Of a stretch of 64,000 nt of DNA, positions 19,724-31,754 are shown one piece after another. Under the pieces are notes generated by a model. The model saw only the letters and a program-made list of their open reading frames with translations, was not told where the DNA came from and searched no databases. The translations under genes and the position numbers were made by a program. Source of the stretch: Rhizopus sp. PT2906 (Eukaryota > Mucoromycota > Mucoromycetes > Mucorales > Rhizopodaceae); NCBI GenBank assembly GCA_025529335.1, contig JAMYHX010000169.1, positions 1 through 64,000 of the forward strand, read 5' to 3'. Numbering within the stretch: position 1 is the stretch's first letter; each line of letters starts with the position of its first letter.

Positions 19724-20724
19724 TTATTGTTGTCTCTTTTGATAAAGATAATCCGTCATGGCCAACATGTTTCCAATTTCTTCTTGTGTTGCATTTCCGT
19801 GGGCAGTCCAGCGTACCTTGCAATTTTCGTCTATCAAATAAACATAGCCGATATGCTTGTTAGTCATATCGAGATAGGGTCTGACTCTACTGATATCCTT
19901 GTAAAACAAAAGAACATTATCTTGTCGTTCTTTTGGTAAGCCTTTAAGTGCTCTGGTTACAAATGCCTTTAATAAAAGTTGCTTCAATACATTTTCTTCT
20001 ACGATAATCTAAAAGAGCATAAATATAAACACGACATGATGACCTATTTCTTTACCTCTAAGAGTTGAATATCCTTTGTCTTGTTTCCATACTTTTCCCA
20101 GAACGGATTTGCAAATGTCCTTGTATGATCCAACCCGAATTGTGTCAGAGCAAATGTCATTAGGGTTATTTTATCGTGTAATCTATCGGTAGTGTGGACT
20201 CTATTTTTTGACAGGTCTTGTGTTTCAAAATCCGGCATGTACCCTGTTTTCTCTGGCTTCATAAGTTGTGTACTTGCATAGTACATTTTACCGCCATGCT
20301 CCTTCATTTCTTATCATCTATTTTAGTAAACTTTGTTTTTACTCTATCAAAACTTTACCATTGGCATCATGAAAGTAGGATTTTGTTGCTTCTTTTACTC
20401 TATATTGAGTAAGGAAAGAAGGGGGGTTAGATAAGTGTATACCTATACATGAACCACTTACAAGTATTGTCTTTCAGCAGCATGTGCAGCAAATGCCTTT
20501 TCATAATCACCAAGATCTCTAAGCTTTTGCTTTTTTTTCTGAATCCATGTACCATGGCTAACCTCGGGTGGATTGACAAGGCCAAGACCCCTAGGTGCTT
20601 CACGAAAGGCACCGTATTTTTTAAATGCTGTGGTATTCTCGGTTGTTGTGGTTAAGAATCTATACTGAAGAGTAGATCTTTTGCATTGATTTCTAAATTG
20701 TGAAAGGACTTGCTTTGACAGCAT
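19724..20724 (-). CDS. ATP10: Mitochondrial ATP synthase assembly factor ATP10
   Basis: Exons 20724-20462, 20399-20359, 20309-20056 and 20008-19724 give 280 residues. The N-terminus is Arg/Gln/Ser/Thr-rich with few acids, a likely mitochondrial presequence. The following RGLGLVNPPEVSHGTW region, a thioredoxin-like block containing ITLMTFALTQFGLDHTRTF, and the C-terminal NKHIGYVYLIDENCKVRW / ATQEEIGNM block are typical of ATP10. ATP10 acts in the inner mitochondrial membrane to assemble subunit 6 (Atp6) into the F0 sector. The short second exon (41 bases) is needed to keep the frame. The stop lies 12 bases from the TMF1 stop. Confidence 0.9.
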
Positions 20725-20781
20725 GCTTAAATTAAAGGAAAAAAAAAATATATAAATCTTTCAGTCTCCACTTTATGATTT

Positions 20782-21145
20782 GGCCAACACCACATGCACC
20801 AGAAAATAGGCTAAATACTACAGGCGCTTCTTCAAGGCTCTACTATATTTCATTTTATAACTTCATACTACCAAAGCCTCTGCCTAACAAAAGGCTTTCC
20901 TGTTCCTCTTTTCTGATATAAAATACGAATTTATCATAGTTACACGTGGATGATCTTGATCAAACTGACAACATAAAATAACATTTTTTATCTCTTGAAA
21001 AGAAATAAACCAAGATGGTAGCTTTATAAAGTCATGCTTAGTGTGGCGTCACGCACTCGATAGGTTTGTTGGATGATATCATAAGTAATGGATAGAAGTA
21101 GCGTCCGTAGTATTAATCTAACTTCTGATGCATGTAGTGTTTCCC
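20782..21145 (+). repeat. Dispersed repeat, copy B
   Basis: About 364 bases homologous to copy A (11374-11768) in the same orientation, with the same block order from GGCCAACAC.ACATGCACCAG through AAGATGGTA.CTTTATAAAG to CTTCTGATGCATGTAGTGTTTC. Copy B has several small deletions relative to A and is not followed by a poly(A) run. No open frame spans it. Confidence 0.75.
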
Positions 21146-22134
21146 TTGAAGAAAGCTAAAAAGGATGAGCTGAACAAGCACTTTTGGGCTCATATAGACA
21201 AAACGTTCCAAGAAAAACCATCTTAAACAACAGGAGCGACAGACTGTCATGGACACAGCTATTCTCGGAATTCAAGGTGCCTTGCTGGAACAACACCTTC
21301 CATTAAACGGCCCTGTGAAGCATCCTCATCCGCTTCAAATTTTCCACACAAGAAAACTTTATGTTCATCCTCAACAACAGGGCCATTGACTTTGGTACCA
21401 TCTATCATTCCAAAAAAAAAGGAAACACAGAGAAGTTGTCATCATCGTCATCCGCTGCAGCCACTGTGCGCTCTAGTGAAGTATAGATATCATCCTTTTC
21501 AGCTTGCTGGCAATGGTCTGGATCTCTCTATTTTGGAGTTGGTCGAAACCGATGACATCATCTGTGATACGCCCAAGCTTTTAATTGCCACAGTATTCAA
21601 AAGAAAAGCAACTCTTGTCCATGATCGATACAAAAATAACTACGTTTGTCGCTAAAATAAAAATTGTCGGTCTTGTGTAAACTTTTGTTTTGTTGAAAAA
21701 GATTCAAATTGTAACAATGAAAAAGCATAAATACCTTCTTCTGTATAACGCCACTTCTCCTCACTAAAACGCACCATCGCTGAAGAAAAAAAAAGCGTAT
21801 AAGTCTCTGTTATTTCATTTGATCGTCTTAAATGCAGAGACGACCAGTTTATAATGCCCAATATATTTATCTAAAAAAATTACCCAGTTGTCCCCGCCTT
21901 GTGTGCCACTCGGTTGTAGTTGATTTACTGCTTTTTTTTCTGTTTTTGTTTTCAGCAAGATCACTGTACCTTTTTGCCTTTCTCCCTTTTTTCTGCATTT
22001 CACCTTTTTTCCTTTAATTTATTCAAAATTAGATTCTTTTCAGGTTTATTAGCAACTGCTCTTGGTAGCAGCAATACCCGTAATGATGACCATGACAATA
22101 GAAGTATTTATAAAGAGAAATTTTGATATTTGAG
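21146..22134. other. Intergenic region after repeat copy B
   Basis: No recognised gene. A plus-strand frame at 21386-21655 and fragments near 21240-21385 have coding-like composition but show stops and no known domain; they may be decayed transposon or gene pieces. The last few hundred bases before 22135 should contain the promoter of the kinase gene. Confidence 0.4.
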
Positions 22135-24005
22135 ATGAACACTGACCCTTTTTTTTTAAAAAAAACAAAAGCAATCACCTTGGCCCAATTTAAGCTAATG
22201 AGGATAGTTGGTAGAGGTGCTTTCGGAAAGGTACTATTGATAAAACATAACAAGGAGGGAACTCGTCTTTATATATATATATTTTTCTCTCTCTCTCTTA
22301 TCAGGTCAGAATAGTTGAACATAAAGAGTCACATCAACTATATGCTTTGAAATATATCAACAAGGAAGAATGTATCAAAATGGACGCTGTGCGTAATATT
22401 ATTCGAGAAAGAGTTATTTTAGAGCAACTGGATCATCCTTTCCTTTGTCGACTTCGATTTGCTTTTCAAGATAACGAATACATGTACATGGCTACTGATT
22501 TAATGTAAGAAATACAAGATACATTTACTCTTTATTGATTCTCGTTTAGGCTTGGAGGAGACCTACACTTTCATTTAAACAAACATTCATCTTACTTTTC
22601 TGAAGATATTATTCGCTTCTGGTTTGCCGAACTGGCGTCGGCTGTTAAATATCTTCATTCAAAAGGAGTTGTACACAGGTACCAAGAAAGAGATATCCAG
22701 TGCGCACAAGCTAATTTGACATCATTAGGGACATAAAACCGCACAATATATTGATGGATGATAAGGGTCATGTACATTTAGCTGATTTCAATATTGCAAC
22801 ACATCTGCACCCAAATAGGCCCTTAACCTCCAATTCAGGGACAGGATATTATATGGGTAATATTCACAATCAGCATGATTTTTTTGTTGAAGAGCTAAAA
22901 TATTAACAGTAAACATGTATATATTCAGCACCGGAAGTTTATAAAGGTGGAGGTTATGATGAAGCAGTTGATTGGTGGAGCTTTGGTATAACACTTTATG
23001 AATGTGTATACAGAAGGGTAAGATAACATCATTTCTTTTATATATTACTCAACCTGTACTTTTTAGAGACCATTTGAATACGATACAACTGAAGAGCTTC
23101 AAGCGGCAATACGTAGAGGTTATGTTAATTATCCAACAAAGGATCGACAGATATCTGGAGAATGTCTTTCAGTCATACAAGGAGTAGGTGAATACAAAGT
23201 GATGAACACTCTGAAAAGAAAATTATGACTTAGTGTCAATTAGTTTTTGGAGATAAATCCGCATAAACGACTAGGTTACGGCGACATAGGATGGGTCACT
23301 TTGGTTCGCCATCCATTCTTTCGATCGATCAACTGGAGTAAACTAGAAACAAAATCATTGACACCACCTTTCCAACCATCAACAGAGAATAACTTTGACA
23401 TTACCTATGATCTTGAGGAGTTATTTTTAGATGGATCACCGCGATCAGCTTACAATGCAGCCAAGAAGACTCCGAAAAAGGAGGCAAATGAGTCAATGAC
23501 AGCTAAAAGAGAACGTGATTTGAAGATGATTGAAGAGAAATTTAAGCATTTTGACTTTACAATCTTTGAGAAATATGAAGGATTCAAAGATCCAGTAACA
23601 ATGACAGTAGGCGATCCACCAGATTGGGTAAAGCCGGCGTTTGAAGGAGCTGAGCAGGGAGATATTCTACCGATCAAGAGAATTACTATTGAAAGCGAAC
23701 AAGAAAATATCGATACCTGGCGTGGACCTAACAAATCTGCATCAACGAGCAATATAACACAAATCAAATATGACCAAGAGTCCACCTGGAAAAAAAGAAG
23801 TAGTCTGGGTGCGATCAAGAAATATAATAATGGTAGCAACCATAGCTTGGTTATTAGTCATAACAATGGGTCCTCAACTAGTCTCAGTGAAGAATACGCG
23901 TTATCGCTACAAAGGATTAGGAAAAAGCAAAGTACAAAGAGCTTCCAGGAACGTCGAGAGAGAGATAGGAAAAGCATAACCAGCAGCAGCAATATTCCAT
24001 CATAA
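22135..24005 (+). CDS. AGC-like Ser/Thr kinase of the YANK/STK32 family
   Basis: Seven exons (22135-22230, 22305-22504, 22550-22678, 22729-22856, 22929-23017, 23067-23183, 23244-24005) give 506 residues. Kinase motifs in order: GRGAFGKV (P-loop), YALKYIN (catalytic Lys), VVHRDIKPHN (catalytic loop), ADFNIA in place of the usual DFG, GTGYYMAPE, and a C-terminal lobe ending FFRSINWSKLE. DFN in the activation segment and HVHLADFNIA are hallmarks of YANK (STK32) kinases. The long Ser/Asn/Lys-rich C-terminal tail is not conserved in the animal proteins I know. DFN-containing YANKs are thought to be active in spite of the substitution. Substrates are unknown. Confidence 0.88.
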
Positions 24006-25130
24006 ACACATGGTCTGAACATGCTTTTATATATATATATATATATAAACGTTTATTATTTATATTGCACAATGAGGCAAAGAAATAATTTCTATCATCT
24101 ATTCTTATATAAGAGATTCTTTCCTTTGTTTCCCCTTTCTATGACCTTTTCTTACATTAAACATGCTTTATCATGAGATAGGTGAATACAATAATCCCGT
24201 CTATGACCTTTTCTTTCAAAAATCAATTCATACTCTGTCATTATATCTAATTGAAGAAATTAATTAGTCACACCATCAGCTTCTTCAAGCCGATAGTCTA
24301 GTCCCAACTAAGCATGCAGTCATCCAAAGAGATGACGGCGAAGTCTAGCTCGAATCGATGTGCCTCAGGAGGAAGATACTCTATCAAAAAGAATTATGGA
24401 AGCCTGCCAAAGCGTAAGTAAAAGCCACTTTCAAGATTTTGTTTTGCATTCTTACAAGTGCTGTGATACATGAACAAATGCTATCAATCAGTTATCTAAG
24501 TATGATGCGTCATCAAGTACTCTGAATCAATGTTGTGAGCTTAATACGAGGCTTATGTTAACATCGAATAGTTGAGATATATCGATTATGTTACATCAAA
24601 GGTTGTAATCTTCTTTAATGTAAAAGTTGAAATACGACAATATAAATAACAATGAGGGGAAAATTAGTAGTGCTATCTGATAGCATTATGCACACGTACT
24701 ATGTGATAATACTGTGCGGCGTAATTGCTTTTCTTAGCTTAATGGCCTTGATGTGTTTAACGTTTTAAGATAGGCTTAAAGTAAAAAGAATAAAGTAATA
24801 AATGAAAATAATATGTTGTGTAAGTGACCACCAGATCCTGATTATACAAGATCAAAGATGATAGATGTGAATTGAAAAGTAAAAATAAAAGAAAAGATGC
24901 CTTTATAAGAGAAGATTTTGTAAGATGATTGGAGTGAGAACAATATTGTAGATTGATTGATCATATAATTCTTTATTTAAAGCCATGGGTTATTTATATT
25001 AATAGAAATAGGGAGATAGGTAATAGCACAGTCTATTGTACTGTTTGGGAAACAGGGACAAATTCCTGCATGAATTACATTTGCATAAAAGGAAGGTTAC
25101 ACAAAGCAGTATCAAGAACAAAAAAAGAAA
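24006..25130. other. Intergenic region before tRNA-Asn
   Basis: About 1.1 kb of AT-rich sequence with an AT microsatellite at 24029-24048. A segment around 24330-24600 has short coding-like stretches interrupted by stops, possibly a decayed gene piece; I could not identify it. The rest shows no feature. Confidence 0.4.
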
Positions 25131-25204
25131 CGCTCCTAGGTGGGCTCGAACCACCAACCTCCTGATTAACAGTCAGACGCGCTAGCCAATTGCGCCATAA
25201 GAGC
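25131..25204 (-). tRNA. tRNA-Asn (anticodon GTT)
   Basis: The minus strand folds as a standard 74-base cloverleaf. The acceptor stem pairs GCTCTTA with TAGGAGC and is followed by discriminator G. A D arm (GCGCAATTGGCTAGCGC) precedes an anticodon stem TCTGA/TCAGG-type with loop CTGTTAA, anticodon GTT, then a T arm GGTGG-TTCGAGC-CCACC. No intron is present. The CCA end is not encoded, as expected for a nuclear tRNA gene. Confidence 0.95.
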
Positions 25205-26251
25205 TGATCACGCGCACTGTGATCGCTATATAAAGGACATTCTAAAAATTTCACGTGACTTTCACGTGTGTATCCTGTGACATATGTCTCATTTTTTTTT
25301 TGTTGCAGTTTTTCTGATGTCCGTGCCTTAATACCATTGTATTTACAAGTCGTAAAAAACAACTATGACTGCTTACGCATGCAACGTTAGTGTTCCCTTT
25401 ATTACATACTGTATTTTTATTAATTATTGACATTAATTTTATAAAATGTTGTCGTAAAATAAAAAAATTATTTGTGTAAAAAGACGACAAAGGAAAATAT
25501 GTTTGAATAAAACGACATCATGTCAAAAGAGAGAGAGAGAGAGAGAGATAATGAGTATATGTAGAAAAAGAGAGAAAAAGTATGTTAGTATTAGAGCACA
25601 TATCCTAATATTAGTTTTACTTACCACCAAGGTGCATTCTGAGGAGAGTAGCGATACCTATCCAGGATAGTTTAAACAAAAAAAAAAGGAACGGAGGAAT
25701 ATACATTGCCAAATATGACTACATGTTCTTCTGATTTTATGGAAAGACCGAATAAAGAATTTAAACTTTTACAAACAGACTAATATTGAGTTAATTTCAA
25801 CTCCAAGATAGTCCATCTGTTAATATCACGAAAATATTCTTGGCGACGACGAATTTACATTTCATGCAACATGAATTTTGTTCTCATCATGGGTGTACTT
25901 ATTTTTGATCACAGGCGAATTTACTTTCCGGAAAGAGTGTATATCCTCTTTTTCTTGACCTAACAGTTTTGTGTGAAAAAGTCCATTACTTTTTTCAAAA
26001 CATTTTTACTAAAGCAATTGTAAAGTTAATTTAATTGTTTGATTAATAAGTGGGATAAGTAGTGTATTGTTCTTCTTGTAGTGAACTAGGACATCCCCTT
26101 TGCATGTATTTACACCGTCATACGTATGAGATATTGAGCAGTCATGTGAACTCCAGCACCAATAGTGAGGATAGATCTATCAGTGATGTCTCTGCCAAAA
26201 GCGATTCACCCTACATTATCACCAATCTTTCGATGAGGCCTAATTGAAGTA
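25205..26251. other. Intergenic region with GA microsatellite
   Basis: About 1 kb without a recognised gene. It contains a GA repeat at about 25529-25549 and AT-rich sequence. Short frames in 26062-26247 (plus) may belong to the decayed Helitron that follows. Confidence 0.4.
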
Positions 26252-26494
26252 GGCAATAGAGGCACTCACAACCTGCCAGCAATGGAAGAGATTGCTGCAG
26301 TTATTCCTATTGAGTGTAGTGATAGAAGCTTTTGTGATATCGTTCTTATCTTGAGAGGCAGCAATAGAAATGATAGTCTTCGTCATGGACCTGATTTTGA
26401 GCAACGCTTTCAGCGTATCAGCCAGAATCATGCTGCATACATGCCAGCTCATTACGTATTTTTATTTTCTCATGAAACGCACGGATGGCATTAG
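26252..26494 (+). pseudogene. Relic of a Helitron helicase-like protein
   Basis: The plus frame reads RGTHNLPAMEEIAAVIP, then DIVLILRG, then FQRISQNHAAYMPAHYVFLF and HGWH. This order matches the conserved N-terminal Helitron block (R.YNLP...EVAA.IPG, RDIVL..R, Q.I...H.AYDPLHY.LLFPYG..GWH). It is only about 80 residues long, with no Rep or helicase motifs downstream, so it is a truncated dead copy. It ends about 100 bases from the MFS transporter stop. Confidence 0.75.
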
Positions 26495-26594
26495 AGTTAT
26501 TTCAATTGCATGGTATTCTGCTTTACAATATATAATGTAGTGTTTATTAAATACTTGAAAAATAATAATTCTATGATGGAGAAATAGCAACACA

Positions 26595-28161
26595 CTAAAC
26601 TTTTACAAAAAGACGACGACTTAAGCGTAGTCTAAGGATTAAAATAAATACAGCGCTTAGAAGATATGCTACACCAGTAAACATCTTGTAACTAAAGAAG
26701 GGCGTCGAGCTCACACCAGTTTCGATAGCACTAGCAATATTAGGACCAAATACAGGAATGACATTTGTCAATAACAAAAGAGATAGGCCAGATGAGAGTT
26801 GCTTCATACCAAGAATAGATGCAGTAATGGGAGATATTTGAGCAAAATATGCACCACTGGTGAGACCAAAGACGACGGAAAAGGCCATGAGACTTCCATA
26901 ACTGTTGGCAAATGTCCAGATAAGAAACGAGCTAAGACTTGTTATGATCACAAAGATCAAGTTGGAGTTGATTTTTCCGATCCTGTCTGCAAGGAAACCG
27001 ATAGCTACACGGCCCACAAAGTTACCAGCCGCGCTGACGGTGACGAGTGCAGAGCCTTGAGTTTCTGTAAGGCCAACGTAGGTAGCATAGGAAGGCAGGA
27101 AGAAGTAAGGGATGAAGTAGCCAAACAAACCAATGTTGGAACCGATAGCAAATAAGACGTAATCAGGATTCTTCAAAACGCTGAATTGTACAATTTGTGA
27201 AAAGCGCTTTCTAGTCGTTGAAGGAGGGTTTCGTTCTCTGACGAGAATACAGGCCATTCCATCGCAAAAGAGACATATAAAACCTAGAATACGGTAAGTC
27301 CATCCAGAGCCCAATGAGTTGTTGATTGCATTCATGATGAGAGGAATAACCAAGCCACCAATGCCAGATCCGCTAGCAACAAGACCAAGGGCAAGACCTC
27401 TACGCTTGTTAAACCATTGAGGGGCCACGCCCATGATAGCCATGTAAATACAAGAAGCGCCTATACCAAATAATATACCTTGAGTAAGGTACAAGTGCCA
27501 TATTTGTGAGCTAAGACTAGCCATTTCAAGACCAAGACCAATACATATAGTGCCAAAGATTAATACAGGACGGATGCTCAACATGGATACCAAAATTTGA
27601 GCAATTGGTCCGAATACGTTTAAACAGATTAATGCCAGTGTACCAACAAAACTAAGGTTTAAGGTACTCTTTGGATCCTCGCCAAAGAGATGTTGTTCAT
27701 AGTAATCTTGCATAACACCTATTGAGAGATAGAATGAGATTAACATGTTGATGTGCTTGTGCTTATTCTTTCATATAATTCTTACCCCTATATTAGAAAT
27801 GTGTTAGCATAAGTGTTTATGATTTTTTTTTTAAAAGAAACATACCAACTAGTGATTGTACCAAAACTTGTCACTTGTACAAAGAATGCTCCCAATACGA
27901 CAAACCAACCATATCCACCATCATGTTGATCTTCTTCATCAATGATTTGGGGAATAGGATTTTCATTGGTTGCAACAGCCTTTTCATCTACTTCGACTAC
28001 AGATGTGTTAATTCTCGGTCATTTTCGCCTATGATCTATATACCTTCTGTTGCATCAGAATTTTGTCTACTATGATCACTTGTATAAGAGAGTGCTTCTT
28101 GATTTGATGATACTTTATCAGTAGATGGGTGATCTAAAGTAAGATTACGTTCGTTTATCAT
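26595..28161 (-). CDS. MFS transporter of the monocarboxylate permease (MCT/Mch) type
   Basis: Predicted exons 28161-28044, 27996-27846, 27787-27786 (2 bases) and 27718-26595 give 464 residues. After a Ser/Asp/Glu-rich cytosolic N-terminus comes DGGYGWFVVLGAFFVQ, the conserved start of transmembrane segment 1 in monocarboxylate transporters, then TSFGTITSWGVMQDYYEQ. About 12 membrane segments follow, with FNKRRGLALGLVASGSGIGG and GFLADRIGK family motifs. Fungal members are often called Mch; substrates are often unproven. The W-G-V junction can be restored with canonical splice sites only if a 2-base exon is included (see finding). Confidence 0.85.
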
Positions 28162-29681
28162 TTTAACAAGTAATTGGACACAGCGCTTTTCCGGTATGTC
28201 CTTTTAAATAAATGTAAAGAGGAATGAATAACCTACAGGGTAATTGATCACAAAAGATGGTCTCTTTAGAACAAGAAAAGGCTTTTTTTTAAAAATCCAA
28301 AAAAATTTATCAAAAAAAAAAAAAAGACCAAAGCTTTTATAGTTTGCTATCTCAATGGCTGTCACCTTATATCCCCGCACTGCTAAACGAACTCCGAGAG
28401 CAGATTCCTCTTTTTTAAACCAATGTCCTGGGAAATTTATCCATATTTTCTGTATTTGATCATCACATCTGCGGTCAAGGCCGATGCTCATTGTTTATTT
28501 ACTAGGCTAAAAGTTGACCCTTTTATACTTTTTATTGGATCCGTTACATCATTCGCATTTTGCAATAAAAGGGATTACCTTGTTGTTTTTAATGATGCTG
28601 CGAATCTTTTGCAATTCTTTTGCAATTAACATCTTCAATAAAGGATGGATCTGACTAAGCAGTAGATCTGACCAGTAAGGATTACAGATCACGTTCCACT
28701 TATTACGGTTTTATCGGGCTCTTTCTTTACAAAGAAATATTTAGTGCATTAGCAGTTACCCATGAGCATATTTCCTAAAGTTCACCGGGTCATCATGTGC
28801 GCTTAAAGGAGAAGATCTATGTTTGACAATGTGTATCAATACTCTTTTTCTTCATCTGGAAGAATTTGATCCGAAAATAAAAATTGCGAATAAGATGTTT
28901 GAATATCATCAATCTTATTTGTGAATACATGGATGAATATTATTCCGGTTCATTGGTAGTGTTTCCCTCAGTTGGTATACAGCGTTATGGCTTTTCCTTT
29001 TTCTAAATATAATTTTCTCCAATATTCAGCATATGTAAAGATCGGTGGGGCCATGAAACAAGGGACCATATTGCTTTTATTGAATAGAGCTCTCTTTTGC
29101 ACTCTATGTGTATGTTTAAGCGGCGTAAATGCTATGTTGACTTCAAGATGTGGTATTCTTTATCATATATCTACTCCTATATCATATATAAACAATATGT
29201 CAGGTTCATAGCACTTGGTGTATTGTATTTGATAGCGTTTATTACTCTTTTGATGGTTTCTGAGCTATAGACTGCTTGATAATATCACAGTATTCTTAAA
29301 AGTTGGACGCGCAAGTTACAGAGACAATGCTATGATCCGATTAGTGAACCTAAATATGGATTAAAATCGGCGCAAAATCCGCAAAACCATCATTGCATTT
29401 ATCAACCATCACTGCTTTAGATAAGGAGGGCTTACATGAGTCAGAATAAGCCATTCTATTATGAATTATTTGACAATCCCCCCCCTCCCAATATCGATCA
29501 CGTTTATGTCATTTACAATATCATAAAATAATCTATGTTTATGTGATTTGACATTTTCAATTTATGCCAAGGTTGTATGCCAAGCGCTATCAAAAAAAAA
29601 ACTGGGCTTTTATTTATTTGTAAATCTGATTCAATGAGCATATTTTTGTGCATCCAAGACATACATCCTTGGTATATTCAT
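28162..29681. other. Intergenic region, no recognised gene
   Basis: About 1.5 kb. Short frames on both strands (for example 28204-28491 minus, 28972-29211 plus) lack known motifs and have low-complexity ends. The left part should contain the promoter of the transporter gene (minus strand). A C-run at 29479-29487 is present. Confidence 0.45.
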
Positions 29682-30677
29682 TTAAATGTCTTTTTTTGAT
29701 TCATCTTCCTTTAATGTGCTTTCGAGTTTGTTGTATTCAGTAGCCAATCGGTCAAATTCCTTTTGCTGTTGATCAGCTTGCTTCTTTAAGGTGTCATAAT
29801 CCAAATTTTGACGTTTTAATTCTCTAATTTGAACATTCAAAGCTTCAACTTGCTTCTTGTAATCATCTTCCATATCAATCAAACGTTTTTGTCCTTTAGT
29901 AATCTCGGCAGTCTATCATGGGACTGTTGGTATTGCCCTTTTCTAACGCGTATAAAATAATTACCTGATTCTTTGCACTCTTCAATTCTTCTTCACGTTT
30001 GGCTAATTCCAATACAAGCGCACTCGTTCTCTCCAAGATCCTTTTTTTTATGGAGTGAGCTTTTATTATTTATGTTTGCCACATGCACTTACAAGGAAAG
30101 GAAAAGGGTAAATCCAGTGAGGTATAAGTTTCTTTGGGAATAGAATTTCTTTGCTTTAAGACTGGTTTCGTAGTTGTAGTCATGATGATGTTGTTGTTCT
30201 GCCTCGGCCTCAGCTTCGATACGTTGAAGACGATTGATGGTATCTGAATAATCTATCAGAAATTGTATACAAGTTGTGTCTTTTTAAAAATACCAATAAA
30301 TAAAACGAAAATGAATCTGATAAAAGTGGCGTGTTAGTAAAATAGCTAAAGAAGTGGTATTCAGCTTACCCAAACACGATCTTAAGGGCATACATGGCTT
30401 TTTCCATCTATAGTTCAAAATAAGTATTATTTCTATTTTAATAACAATGTACCTGAGGAGAGTGTAAAGCAAAGCTAAGCATAGCATGGCGCCAACGAGA
30501 AGGTAAAGGTAGCTATAGAAGGTGTTATATTCATATAGAAACAAGTTCAATAGACTTACGACAATAAGACCAAAGAGGATCATCTAATAATAGTTCAGCC
30601 TTTTGCTTTCTTTAGACGAAAATATAGTTTACCTCAGTGACTAGAATGCCAAAAGTTAATGTATAGTAAATGGTCAT
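29682..30677 (-). CDS. BAP31/Yet-like ER membrane protein
   Basis: Eight exons: 30677-30633, 30583-30560, 30512-30453, 30407-30370, 30316-30294, 30252-30093, 30040-29965 and 29912-29682, giving 218 residues. The N-terminal half has three hydrophobic segments (ITIYYTLTFGI, YALKIVFGFIFVLFI, QRNLYLTGFTLFLSLIL) with the conserved DTINRLQRIEAE and FYSQRNLY motifs of BAP31/Yet1/Yet3. The C-terminal half is a coiled coil rich in Lys/Glu/Gln. It ends KKDI, a canonical dilysine ER-retrieval signal (KKxx). These proteins help sort and control quality of membrane proteins in the ER. Many very small exons (23-60 bases) make the gene invisible to simple ORF finding. Confidence 0.9.
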
Positions 30678-30963
30678 TGTGTGTGTGTTTGGTGAAAAAG
30701 AAAAAAGAAAAAAAAAAGGGAAAATTAATGTATTTATTTATTCTGAGCCTTTAAATTTGGCAGTAATTGATTTGTTATACTTTCTGTATACTTTTTCTTT
30801 ATTGATGACAGATATATACAATCAAGAAAAGTAGCGACATCTTTCATCGGCCTTTGTCGCCGAGTATGAGACTCAATTCAAAAGGTATTATTCTTATTAT
30901 TAATACGCGTTCTCCCCAGAATGAGTCATATAATACATGAACAAGGACATCTATGCTATTTAT

Positions 30964-31719
30964 TTAAGGTTTTATCTTGGCTAATGATCTAAGTTTCTTC
31001 AGAGCAATGGCAAATACACCTGTACCTGATATCAAAGCTAAGCCTGAAACGACTCCAAATGCAAAAGGGTCATCCTCAAAATAGTTCTTCAAGTTCATAC
31101 CCAACAAAGCACCATATCCACTCACGATACTGGCTGACAGTGTGATGATTGTCAATCGAATGTCGTACCACATCAGCGAGTTACGTGACACGTCGAGAAT
31201 AAGCTGTATGATTTCTTCTGTTGATTTCATATGCTGTCTTAATGTTGCAGCCTTGGCAGCAATTTCTTCTGTTTCCTTGTAATATGCCTCTAATAGTAGC
31301 TCTACTTCTTCATGGTCATGAGCTGCTCTATGTTTACCTGTCTTCTTATCTGTCAAGTACATGGCAGCAAGATCATCATCTATTATCTCTCTGATTAGAA
31401 AATAAAGATATTAAAGAGGTAGCACAAATGATCATATACCATTATCCAACACATCTTCCAGTGCATCACGAATAGACAACGCATCTTGTTCAAACTTGGC
31501 CAGCTTTTTCGAGTACTTTAGTAAATCACTCAGTTTATCTCCGCTCATAGACTCTTCAATGTCTGCCAGATCTTCTAAATCGCTCAACAGTTTGTTTACT
31601 GGGCCTTCTAATACTTCCAATTGGGATTGTAAAGATGAAGTGACCGATATCAATATGGCTTCTAATGCTCTAATTTATAAAAGAGCCTTAGCGATCCAAC
31701 TTACTCCCTTCTCTCTCCT

Positions 31720-31754
<35 letters not shown>

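Noticed and set aside
25205..25490. Minus frames overlapping and upstream of the tRNA gene
   Set aside because: They include the tRNA itself and low-complexity flanks.
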